Of a stretch of 64,000 bases of DNA, positions 54,471 through 64,000 are shown piece after piece (positions within the stretch are counted from its first letter, which is position 1; the number at the start of each line of letters is the position of its first letter). Source of the DNA: Asterella californica (Eukaryota; Streptophyta; Marchantiopsida; Marchantiales; Aytoniaceae); NCBI GenBank assembly GCA_036924285.1, contig JAYKYS010000017.1, positions 3,577,501 to 3,641,500 of the forward strand, written 5' to 3'. The notes under the pieces were generated by a model. The model did not search any database. It was not told the origin of the DNA and worked only from the letters and a program-made list of their open reading frames with translations. Position numbers and translations under genes: made by a program.

Positions 54471-55990
54471 AGATGAGGATGATATTATTTCAGAAGCTGA
54501 GGAAGAAAAAAGAAAGGATGTTGGTGTCAGGTTGGTCGACAGACTAGGGTGACTTCATGACATAAGGTATTGTCTGAGTTCGTTGGAGAGGCAAGAGAGG
54601 TGGAGTGAAGTAGAATTTAGAGAGATAAGAAAACAAGCATATAACTATCTTCTACGTGAGGGGTATCTTTGGAGACGGTCTTAGAAGAGAGATGAGATGT
54701 TCATACGAGTAGTGGATGATCTGCAGACTAAATAACAACTAATGTAGGAGTTCCATGATACCTTGTGGGTTGGACATTGAGGGATTTTGAGGCTACTTAC
54801 GTCAAGTTGAAGAAAGATATTGGTGAAAAGGTCTGTATCGAGGTGTGGTGGACTATATCAGTTCCTACTTGCATTGTCAGTTTTACTCAAAGATGCGATA
54901 TAGGGATATCTCGTGCGAAGATTGTGGATGTCGAATTGGGAGGCCTCGTTGTGTCAACTTATTCGCCTTGCATTCACTTCCAGTGGCTTCTCGACTTGGG
55001 GTAATGTCTCCAGAGTTATGAGATATGCGATATTTGGTTTTGACTCGTGAGGATCTCTCCAACTTTGTAGAAGGGCGAGCATTGAGGACGAAAACCACGA
55101 AAGATATATGTAGATTTGTACTGAAAGACATTATTTGTAGATATGGATCTATAGGAAGATTACGAGCAGACAGAGGAGAATTACATGGTGCAGAAGCGAA
55201 AGAGTTCTTTGCTTGATATGGTGTGAAGCTCAAGCTTACTACTGCAATGAATCCAGAGGGAACTGACAAGAGCGAACATGGACATCCATCGATTGTTCAA
55301 GCTTTGATGAAGGCATGTGACGGTAGACATAGAGAGTGACCTAGGTTACTCTCTTTTGCTTTATGGGCTGACATGACGACTCATTGTTCAACTACTGGAT
55401 AAATGCTTGTTGAATTAATGTTGGGATAGAAGCCGATGATGCAAGCAGAAGAAGACTCCCCTACTTGGGCTACCTTGCCGTAGGAAGACAATATGGATCA
55501 CGATACAGCTTCTCTCACTACGCATGAGGCAGTTAGAACACATATAAGAGGATCTTGCAGAAACACAACAAAAGTTGAAAGCGGCTCGACTTGAAAATAA
55601 AGAGAGGTTTGACAAGACCCATAGGCTTCGACCAAAACCAATACAAGTTGGGGACCAGGTGTTGATATACGATAGTACACTTGAGAACCAGCACTCTACA
55701 ATCCGAAATTTTCCAGGAGATGGTTTGGCCCATACATTGTCTCAGATGTACATCAGAATGCTACTTATTCCTTGCAAAAGCTAGATGGTGCGTCTTTAAG
55801 GCTTCATGGTGCTGAGAAAAGAGTAAAGTTGTTTAGAAAGAGGGGAGGAACAGTGGAGCTGATTGAGTTTTTAAGGTCATAACAGATCACATGTGCAGAT
55901 GATGATCATTTAGATGAGATAGTTGAGGAGAACGAAGACGACTTTGACAATTATGAGGATCAGTCACGGATTGACACATACTAGAGGATG
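54471..55990 (+). pseudogene. GyA-4 integrase
   Basis: HHCC remnant near 54740-54870. Core 55025-55216 open (MRYLVLTREDLSNFVEGRAL, RLRADRGELHG), then GTDKSEHGHPS and a GPY/F module near 55730 after frame changes. Non-functional. Confidence 0.8.
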
Positions 55991-56011
55991 TGTAGGTTTA
56001 GAGGGGGTGAA

Positions 56012-57410
56012 TGTCTTGTTGCATGAGCGTCCGTATAGTGAAAGTTGGTAGCAAAAAGAAGTTTTCTTCCATTGGGTATGTAGTTGTAAAAGAAGCTGCC
56101 CAAGAGCTTGTTAAGTTGGGCCAAGGCCAAGCTAGATGAGCTGCCCCCTAGCTTCTATTCCAAAGAACGACTAAGAAGCCACGAAGATACCAGGTGGAAG
56201 CTCTTCTTGATAAGAATAGGTGCGTGTTTTCATTTATGCGAAATAAAGATATACGTAGATATTTGCATCGCTTCTAGATTAAGAAAGTGACAAAAGAGAA
56301 AAATTTGTCGTTTTCTGCTGATGACTCAAATTCATTATCTGATGACACCATCGTGTAGGTGTTCTTGAGTAGTATAGTTCTGGTTCTTTCATCACTAGAA
56401 ACAGATGTGCGTAGTGAGTGTAGCACATGAAAAGCTAGCAAAGGAGATAAAAGTGAGTTTTATAAGTATGTGTACAAGTTTCTTTACTGTATTAAACGAA
56501 AACAGAGTCCATCCCAGTGATAAGGGAGTCCACTTAGGAAGAGATCTCCGGATCAAATCCTCTTGACCTGTGTTTCTTATTCTGACATGTTGGCCTCCTG
56601 GATGGAAGTCTATGTTGGATATGCAACCACATCCTGCATATCTAGGGACGAGAGACCAGTATCTTCATTAATCATGGGCTTCTTGGTCTAAGCCTCCGCA
56701 TGCCACCTTGGTTATAGCACAAGAGATACCTGGTGCACATATGGGAGACTGTAAGCCATGTGAGGTGCCCTCATAAGTGTAAAGGCTTCAGCCTATATTG
56801 GATGGCCTGCCACCTTGGTTATAGCACAGGAGATACTGATGCGTATGGGGGGGGCTGTAAGCATTGTGGGGTAACCTCATAAGTGTAGGAGCTTTGGTCT
56901 ACATTGGATGGCATGTGACTATAATTAAAGTGACATCAAGATGACATCAAGAGCTGGGAATTTTTTATTTAACAAGGAGCTAGCTTGGCTAGGGGACTGC
57001 TTAGCAAGGGGGCTACTTGATAAGGGAGTGTGCGTATAAAGGCATAAAGACCCCTGCTTAGCTAGGGGGCTGCTCAGCAGAAGGTTTGAGTTTTAGATAA
57101 TTCGACGTGCAGTGGCAGTTCAAGGACATTATAGAGAACTAGACTGAGAGAGAAGGAGGCACGCGCAAGAGACATAGGGGAAGATTCTGATAGTTGAGGA
57201 CCTTGATGTTAAAATTTGAGACGTGAATAAAGTTATGGGGTCTTGAGAAAGCTTATTTGCACAGATTGGGTGTCTGATTTGCTTTGGTGGATGCAAGAGA
57301 TCGAATTTGAGTTCTGATCGTTAGCAGCAATCTGTTTTTCTTTTGATCGATCTCACAATCAATCACAATCAGGAGGTCCATCCTCCCCAAGAAAGACTCT
57401 CACCATGACA
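56012..57410 (+). repeat. GyA-4 3' LTR (1,399 bp)
   Basis: Starts TGTCTTGTTGC after a polypurine tract (GTTTAGAGGGGGTGAA) and ends CACCATGACA, then ACGT. It contains one full and one partial tandem unit (about 56660-56815 and 56816-56952). Confidence 0.85.
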
Positions 57411-58446
57411 ACGTGGATCCAGACGAGCTCAAGTTAGATACTACATCCATGATGCAGAGCGAGAAGAAGAGACAAGAAGAGAGAAGCAAACTCGAGAGGA
57501 TAAGGTTCAACAAGAAACTATTCTTCTTGAACTGGCAATGGAGGATGATATTTCACAACTGGAAGAGACGGTTGAAGGACAAACAATGCAAATGGGTGAA
57601 CGGATTGCGTGCAAACAACAACCAGATATTGCGATGATGACAAATGTGAAGAGAGGTTGGGAGGATGCAAAGGTTGGGTTCATTTCACGGGAGGTCTTGG
57701 ATGCGACTACAAGAGAAATCAAGATGTGATCATCATGGATCAATCATCAAGGACGAGTGACATGTTGAGGATGAAGGAAAGTGGACGGATGCTCTCAAGA
57801 CTATGGGTATAAGATGATGGATAGGAGTGGCTTAAAGGAGAGAAAGTCATTGTTGAAGATGATTAGTTGGGAGGATGATGCTTGGAAGGTTGTTAAGCTT
57901 TTCAAAAGAGAAGACGATGTTTGAGAAAGATACCATTGTACATCGAGACAATAATAGTTGTGGTTGAGGATTTTGGTTGCAAAAATATGGATTTTTTCAA
58001 AAAGTAAAAAAATAGAAGGAAGATTTGTACGATGACATGTATTGGTTTGAGGTTGAGGGTTAAAATCAGGATACATGGTGATGATTGGGATGACAAGTGA
58101 TGTCTACTATGACACTAGGGTCACAAACCTCGACGGTGAGGTCAACTAGGTGGATGAGAGGTGTTCTTAGAGTATGATGGCTTACTCTTTCTAGGTCTTT
58201 GAACGCATATTGAAAATGTGTAGATTTAGAAGATAAGCAAATGAATGAAGGCTGAAGAAAATGAAAGACAACACGGATACAGATAAAATCATGAAAGGAT
58301 TGCAAGATGACGATCATGTTGCAAACTTGAAGATGAGGTTGACTAAGATGAGAAGTAGGATGATAAGACCGTGTGCGTGTTGGTCCACTTCTTGGTTGAT
58401 ATCTCTGATGCATATCGGAGGATGCACATGTTTAGAGGGGGTGGAT
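57411..58446 (+). pseudogene. 3' coding end of another, divergent gypsy element (GyA-related)
   Basis: 57413-57730 reads as charged, helix-rich codons with one frame change (QSEKKRQEERSKLERIRF, then LEETVEGQTMQMGERIAC). At 58405-58446 the sequence GATGCATATCGGAGGATGCACATGTTTAGAGGGGGTGGATGTC matches, in pieces, the integrase-end and polypurine junction of GyA-1 and GyA-4. This is therefore probably the 3' end of a related element in which GyA-4 inserted. The helical region is not recognised. Confidence 0.4.
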
Positions 58447-60331
58447 GTCTGTCGTGGATTAGCTCCTACTTAGACATCATATTTGAGGTTCTGTATTTTA
58501 CAACCCAAAGATATTCATGGAGAGAAAATGACTTTTTGATCTATTTTGGATCTTGACTTTCATTGCACCAAGTGATAGAGCTCATTGTTAAGTTCCCAAA
58601 AGCACTTCATTTGTTTCATTTTGGCGCTTAATGGTGATGGTATGCTATTCTTTGCGCTATACTAAGGGTGCAAGGGAGCTACTTGGTCATTATCTGGACA
58701 AAACTCATGTACTGTGAACTCTTATATAAGGGGTAGCTTAAAGGACTAGCTTGTATCTGCGACTTGTCGACTGACGGATTGGGAGATTGAGAGGTCTAAT
58801 GAAAGCATGCAAGGCGTCATTGGGTTCAGATCTGTGCAAGCTACACACAGGTTAAGACAATTTGTGAAGAGACAGATCGTAGTGTGTGTTCTGGAGGAAA
58901 TTGAAACGTAAGGAAAGAGATTTGGAGCGCTTCAGTAACCAACGAAGGAGAGTTGGACCGTTCGGGATGTTCGGGGTGTTTAAGAGTCCAAACTTGATGT
59001 CCTTGGACCCATCGGGATCATAACACCGAGTTCTTCAAGAAATTGAAGATAATATGAAGTTTCATCAAGCAATTTGGGAGTTCTGGGTGAACTTGGCTCG
59101 CAGGAAAGCGCTTACTTCAAGTTTTCATTCGTCTATGACTTGAGGTTGGACTATTCTTGGCGATCCGTGAGCTAAGCTCTTTGTTCTTGGTGTCGACACG
59201 ACCAAGGATTCTTCATCTACTCAGAGGAGAAGACCGTATGTGAACTAGATTGTTGGTTTGGATGTTGTGAGCAAGTTGGAGCCAAAAGGAGTCGATTTAC
59301 ATCAATTTTTTGCTTCTTGCGATCAAATTCCTGCATGGTCTGCGAGGAGAACCCCAAACAGCTTGTTTGGAGTCTCGTTGAGATCAAGGTTACCAGATGT
59401 ACCTATCAAGAAACATGGGTCACGGATCAGACTATTTGTTTGGACGGTGTGCGTGAATTTATGCTGCAAGGAGGAGGTTTCGATCACATGTGACCTAAAA
59501 TTGTTCATATCTTGGGTGTTGGGTATCGTATCTGAAAGTTTTTGGAGCCAACAAAAGTCAGGAAAGAAGACCCTATCGACATCTAAAGATCATTTGATGG
59601 AAAATGAAAGTTTGAAGATAGGTCTTCTTTGGTTCTTTCGCTATGGTTTTTGTCCTTTTGGATTCGTTAGAGTTCTAGTTGGTTATGTACGGCTTGTGAT
59701 AGCTACTTTTAGCTAAGGGTTTGTACATAGGTGTTGTTTGGATCTGGGCTTGAATTGTGTGATATTGGTGCAAAGCTTTTTGTTAGCAGAGGGTGTTTCC
59801 CTTACTTTGAGCTACAATTTGGTAGTTGTGGGTCTAGGTTGAGATTTTGAGATTTGTTTTAGGAGGTTGGGTGCAGATTACAGACCAGATTGCAGATTGG
59901 GGGTGCACAACAAATCTGCACCAGGGTGCAGATTGTCTTTATCCTTTAGTAAAAGGAGTGTATATAAAGTGAGAGTTGGTATATCTTGTGAAGCTTGTTC
60001 TCGTGGTTGTTTCTCTTTTTCTTGTCTCTGTTTAGCACACGATATCTCCACAGCCAAGAACCTCATTTTTTCTTGGACAACCTTCACAGAAAATTTGATA
60101 CGATAATGTTGTTCTTTCACTCCAATGAGGAATGAAGGAAAGAAAAACCATATGAGTAGTAACTTGAGGTGATTTGAGCTGATGGACTTTGTAGCTTTGA
60201 CTTATATTTGGTGGAAATAAAGAGTTTGTTTCTTAGAAATTGTCTTAGTTAGTGCATGACTATGACTAGTTTTGATCAAATGTCTAGGATGTTGTCGAGA
60301 CGAGGAACGAAGCGCACTCAAAGGAATCGAG
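58447..60331 (+). other. LTR-like sequence, two TATA-like boxes
   Basis: Follows the polypurine tract above, so it probably begins with that element's 3' LTR. TTATATAAGG near 58721 and GTATATAAAG near 59958 look like core promoters, and 59867-59940 has repeated GGTGCAGATT. The 152-codon open frame 59258-59716 has no domain and is not called. Near 60270-60331 a short ATG frame with GTKRTQRNRAGLDKHLN runs into R1-b. Confidence 0.4.
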
Positions 60332-61735
60332 CTGGTTTGGATAAGCATCTAAATCACGACTAGATCTTGATGTCAAGACTTCGGTTTGCCTTAGTATTGA
60401 CAAAGCAAGTATGAATTATTTACACTTGTCTTGCGGCTTCGGGTGATCTTGCATTGCAGTTTTTTAACTGGAAGGTAAACTTAGTTGCACGTCTAAGTCA
60501 AATCAAGATGCGACCAGAAAGTGAGCTTCAGGAGATCTAGTAAGTAGGTGTGAATACTTATAAATTAGCAAGTTCAAGTCTTAAGTAGAATGTTTAGAAT
60601 TTACTAATTAGTTTTGTTTAAGGGTGGTGAAAGAGGTTAGGCTTCCTCGAGACTAGTTGGAATTTTGCTGAGTGTTCTAGTGGCAGCTTAAGACTCAAAC
60701 CAAGAAGAGAATTGCGATCTAGCTATCAGAATGTAATTATGACGCCAAGGGATTGGCTACTCATTTTGAACTTGGCATTAACTTAAGGATCATTGTTAAT
60801 GAGAGCATCAATCTCCAAAGCAAGGTGAGTATCACGACCCTCTTTCTCAAGATCGAGTGCAGATGTGAACAACAAAACCCTAGTGGACTTGTGTTAGGTT
60901 GTGGAAGCTGCGAGTAAGACTTAACGGCTTGACCGAGAAGTCAAGATACATGAACCTTAAGTGGTTTCATTGGACCAAGACGTTGGGGTCTATCTCAAGG
61001 AGACCTTAGCCGAATGATACCCTAAGGAGACAAGTATGAAAACGGATCAAAACATAAGTTTGAGATGTGGGTCTGAGCGGACTGAAATGTGAGTCTGGTG
61101 TAGACCGACGCTGGTCGAACATTGGTCCAAACCAAAGGGTCCCAGTCTGACTTTGGACCATGGTTCTTCTGAAAAATACTAAGTGTTGGAGCTGCAGTAA
61201 CATGTTGGATCATGGACTGAGATCCATGTAAGACTTCAAGGCAAATGATGTATCATTGTAAAGGACTCAGCGAGAGCTTTCCAATGATATCAAGTGCTCC
61301 CTAAACTGACATCGCAGCTGAGAATTATGGCCGATCTCATGATCTAGTTGTGATAAAATTTCTAAGGCCCAAAGAGGAGGGCGAGATTGCCCATCCTCAT
61401 AAGTATATATGAAGGTGGCTTGATGCTCAGGTGGGCTAGGATAAGTCATCCGATCTTAGAGTTTAGTGAGTGGATTCTGGAGGCATGAGGTGATGGCTAG
61501 ACCAATACCAAGACGCTTTTTGGTTCAGATTTGGACATTTGAACTTGGGATCGACCTAAGGACTGAGGCAAGACTAAGGAACGAGACGACGAGTAGATCA
61601 ACATTTTTGAGAGCTTGGACCCAGACGGACGTCACGTGCGATTGGACCGCTAGGTGTGCTGAAGACATCGCTTAGGATCTTGGACTTTATGAGAAGTCCG
61701 TCCCAAGTCACGTTATGACTTACTCATGTTCTAGG
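60332..61735 (-). repeat. Repeat R1, copy b (inverted)
   Basis: Reverse complement of 48467-49887, clearly diverged but colinear (for example CATGAGTAAGTCATAACGTG and the GCGATGTCTTCAGCACACC tract, both read on the minus strand). It ends about 10 bp from R1-c. Confidence 0.8.
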
Positions 61736-61742
61736 ACTGACT

Positions 61743-62470
61743 TTCGTGCACCTACTGCCTTGTTGCGCCAATGGAAGCTCTTGCTTAATAGGTCACGAAA
61801 CTCACAATGCTAACATGCATATCACAATCACACGTTAGCGTTCATGCATCACTTATCTTAACTCTGTTTGGTCCGGACCGGAGCCGGACTGTCTCCTTAA
61901 TCATCAAGCTCAGCATTTCCTAAGTCTCGACCTAGACCCGCCGAGGTCAGTCCCAAAACATGAGCAAGTCATAAGATGACTTGGGACGGACTTCGCATAA
62001 AGTCCAGGGTCCTAAACGGTACCTCCAGCACACCTAGCGGCCTAACCGTCCATGATGTCTGCCTGAGTCCAAGCTCCCGAACGATGGTCTAACCCGTCGT
62101 CTCATTACCTAAATTATTCCTAAGTCTAGACATCCAAGTCTGGACCGAACGCGTCTTGGTATTGATCCAGCCATCACCTCATGTTCTCAAAGTCCGCCTG
62201 CCAAACCCTAGGGTCGGATGACTTGTCCTGGTCCACCCAGGCATCGGACGTCTCTCATATATACTTCTGGGGATCGGCGGCCCCGTCTTCCTCTTTGGTC
62301 CTTGAAAAAATTATACCACAACTCGATCACAGGATCGACCATAATTCTCAACTCAGAGATCAATTTGAGGAGTTCTGCATATCACTGGAAAGCTCTTGCC
62401 GAGGTCTTTCCGGTGAGACCTTACTCGTCTCAAGATCTTACATGGAGCTCCGTCCACGACCTTAAACTAG
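61743..62470 (+). repeat. Repeat R1, copy c
   Basis: Matches 46886-47084 plus 48461-48988 of R1-a without the solo LTR. TATA-like CATATATACTTC near 62258. Truncated at 62470 where copia integrase resumes. With R1-b it forms an inverted repeat with arms of about 520 bp and a spacer of about 200 bp. Confidence 0.8.
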
Positions 62471-62471
62471 A

Positions 62472-63378
62472 CAGCCCTTTAAAGGATCAGGTAATAGAGC
62501 GAACAAGCTTCTGGAGCTTGTTCACACTGCTGTATGGACTGCTTCTCAGCCAAGTATGACAGATTTCCAGTATTTCGCGTTGTTCACTGATTATCATTTG
62601 CGTTATACTTGGATTTATTTGTTGAGAAACAAGTCTTCTACCGAAGTACTATCAGCATTCCAAACTTTCCGCAAGTTGGTGGAGAAACAATCTAGAGCAT
62701 CTATCCTCTGTTTGAGATCTGATGGAGGAGGCGAGTTCCTTTCTAGAGAATTCGATGCATATCTGCGTGAGCATGGCATTCGACGCCAGAAGACTTGCAG
62801 TTATAGTCCGCAGCAAAACGAGGTTACGGAGCGCAAGAATCGACACATAGCAGAAGCTGCTCATGCGATGTTGAACGAGAAGATCATGCATAGACCTTAC
62901 TGGGCAGAAGCTATTTCATGTGATATGTATCTGATGAACCGAACGCCTACAGCGGCAGTCCACAACAAGACACCGATGGAGGTCTTCATAGGCAGTAAGC
63001 CTGATTACTCTTTTCTTAAAGTTTTCGGATGTATCTGTTATGTGCACATACTTGATGAAAGACGTAAGAAACTAGATCCAAAAGCAGATAGATGTATCTT
63101 CCTTGGCTATGCTTCTGATACGAAAGGATATAGATGTTACAATCCTTCGTCCAAGCAGTTCTATATCAGTAGAGATGTTGTTATTGATGAGCTACAGTCT
63201 TGGTTTGCACCTGCACCTGTCGTAACCATCCCTGTACCTATTGTAGAACCAAGGACTCAGTCCACTGTAGTACCTCAGAGTAGTACGTTGAGTGGAGGAT
63301 ATGGAGAAATCATTGATTCCAGATCAGAATCTGTTGCACATAGAGCTGTTGTTAACGTTGTAGTCCACGTAACATAGC
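62472..63378 (+). pseudogene. Cop1 integrase (Ty1/copia)
   Basis: Resumes at QPFKGSGNRANKLLELVHT, the end of the GAG-pre-integrase linker, and continues through the core: LRSDGGGEF (second Asp) and NEVTERKNRHIAEAAH (Glu), then PTAAVHNKTPMEVF and KVFGCICYVHILDERR. The first catalytic Asp, expected in HTDVW, is Ala (HTAVW), so strand transfer should be lost. The frame ends in TAG near 63376. The HHCC zinc region lies in the missing part. Confidence 0.85.
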
Positions 63379-64000
63379 CTAGTGAAACTAGTGTAGTTTC
63401 TACACAAGATGAGCGCGTGCTATTGCAGCGTATGTTTGACTCATCCAGATATGTGGATCTTCCACATCCACTGGATACTTTGTTCTAGACCTTGGCGTCT
63501 ACATCAGATCAGTTGCAAGGAGAGGTGACTAGTGCACCGATTACCTCTCGCAGATCTGAGCGGACAAAACATCCAGTGAGTAGGTATATACATGAAGATT
63601 TTCTTGTTGCGTACCATGCATATATGACCAATGTTCTTCAAGAACATGAACCGGGTTCGCTTGAGAAGGCGATGCACAAGACCCAATGGGTAAGTGCTAT
63701 GGAAGTTGAACTTGCTGCGCTTCATCACCAACAGACTTGGGAGTTGGTAGACTTACCTCAGGGTAAGAAAGCAATTGGTTGCAGGTGGGTCTTCAAGGTC
63801 AAGCGCAACTCGGATGGTACCATGTGTCGGTACAAGGTCATATTGGTAGCTAAGGGCTACGCACAACAACATGAATGGATTTTGAGGAGACCTTTGCTCA
63901 TGTTGCGAAGATGGTGACTATTCGAACAACAGTTGTTGTTGCAACTCAGAAAGGTGGGAAGATGCACCAGATGGACTTCAAGAACATCTTCCTCAACGGC
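63379..64000 (+). pseudogene. Cop1 reverse transcriptase, N-terminal part (runs off the window)
   Basis: Same frame as integrase after a second stop near 63487: SRYIHEDFLVAYHAY, QWVSAMEVELAALHHQQTWEL, GCRWVFKVKRNSDGT, KGYAQQH. A 1-bp frameshift near 63875 moves to FEETFAHVAKMVTIR and the first catalytic Asp in HQMDFKNIFLNG at the window edge. The YVDD part is beyond 64000. Confidence 0.85.

Larger units (their letters stand above)
49888..57410 (+). mobile_element. GyA-4: 5'-truncated Ty3/gypsy element
   Basis: Plus-strand copy starting inside gag (GGTGTTCTTGTTCAA) at the R1-a junction, with no 5' LTR or leader. It continues through gag, protease, RT, RNase H and integrase to a 3' LTR ending CACCATGACA at 57410, followed by ACGT. 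Many stops and frameshifts. The left end is a rearrangement breakpoint rather than an insertion end. Confidence 0.85.

Noticed and set aside
59258..59716. A 152-codon plus-strand open frame as a gene
   Set aside because: No domain, located between LTR-like sequences with TATA boxes, and composition like LTR sequence. Kept as non-coding.

Overview
The window looks like repeat-dense nuclear DNA of a eukaryote, most likely a green plant or streptophyte alga with a large genome. The reasons are nested Ty3/gypsy and Ty1/copia elements, long TG...CA LTRs, a 5S-rRNA-like tract with plant box spacing, a DNMT3/DRM-like methyltransferase domain inside a retroelement, and one splice-flanked candidate exon. 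I could not place the species. No host gene is certain, and almost all recognisable coding sequence belongs to retrotransposons.

Layout. 1-9008 is low-coding sequence holding a solo terminal repeat, minisatellites, inverted repeats and one candidate exon. 9013-45064 is an old plus-strand Ty3/gypsy element, here named GyA-3, bounded by a 4-bp duplication (ACGT). It was split twice. GyA-1 (9299-19706, minus strand) landed in its protease region. GyM (21560-41646, minus strand) landed in its reverse transcriptase region. GyM was itself split by the young GyA-2 (29956-40104, minus strand). 45069-64000 holds a copia element (Cop1: gag relic about 46000-46887, integrase and RT 62472-64000) split by a 15.6-kb block. 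That block contains three copies of an unclassified repeat (R1, one inverted), a solo LTR with a clean duplication, a 5'-truncated plus-strand gypsy copy (GyA-4, about 49888-57410) and further LTR-like debris.

GyM is the most interesting object. In one uninterrupted minus-strand frame of about 2,390 codons it reads Gag (two zinc knuckles), protease (DSGA), a DNMT3/DRM-type cytosine-C5 methyltransferase domain, reverse transcriptase (YIDD), RNase H, DDE integrase and a C-terminal PHD finger. Seventeen in-frame stop codons interrupt it, but no frameshift does. Its terminal repeats are not ordinary LTRs. They are arranged a-internal-b-a-b (a = 283 bp, b = 107 bp), which is the split direct repeat layout, yet the element carries a DDE integrase and has a 4-bp target duplication.

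The GyA family encodes Gag-protease in one frame and RT-RNase H-integrase in the -1 frame. The two sequences are joined at a canonical slippery heptamer (GGGTTTT), which is exact in the two better-preserved copies. The family protease motif is DHG rather than DTG/DSG. Its LTRs carry a variable number of about 193-bp tandem units with inverted-repeat arms and a tRNA-like tract. LTR comparison by eye gives the insertion order GyA-3 first, then GyA-1 and GyM, then GyA-2.
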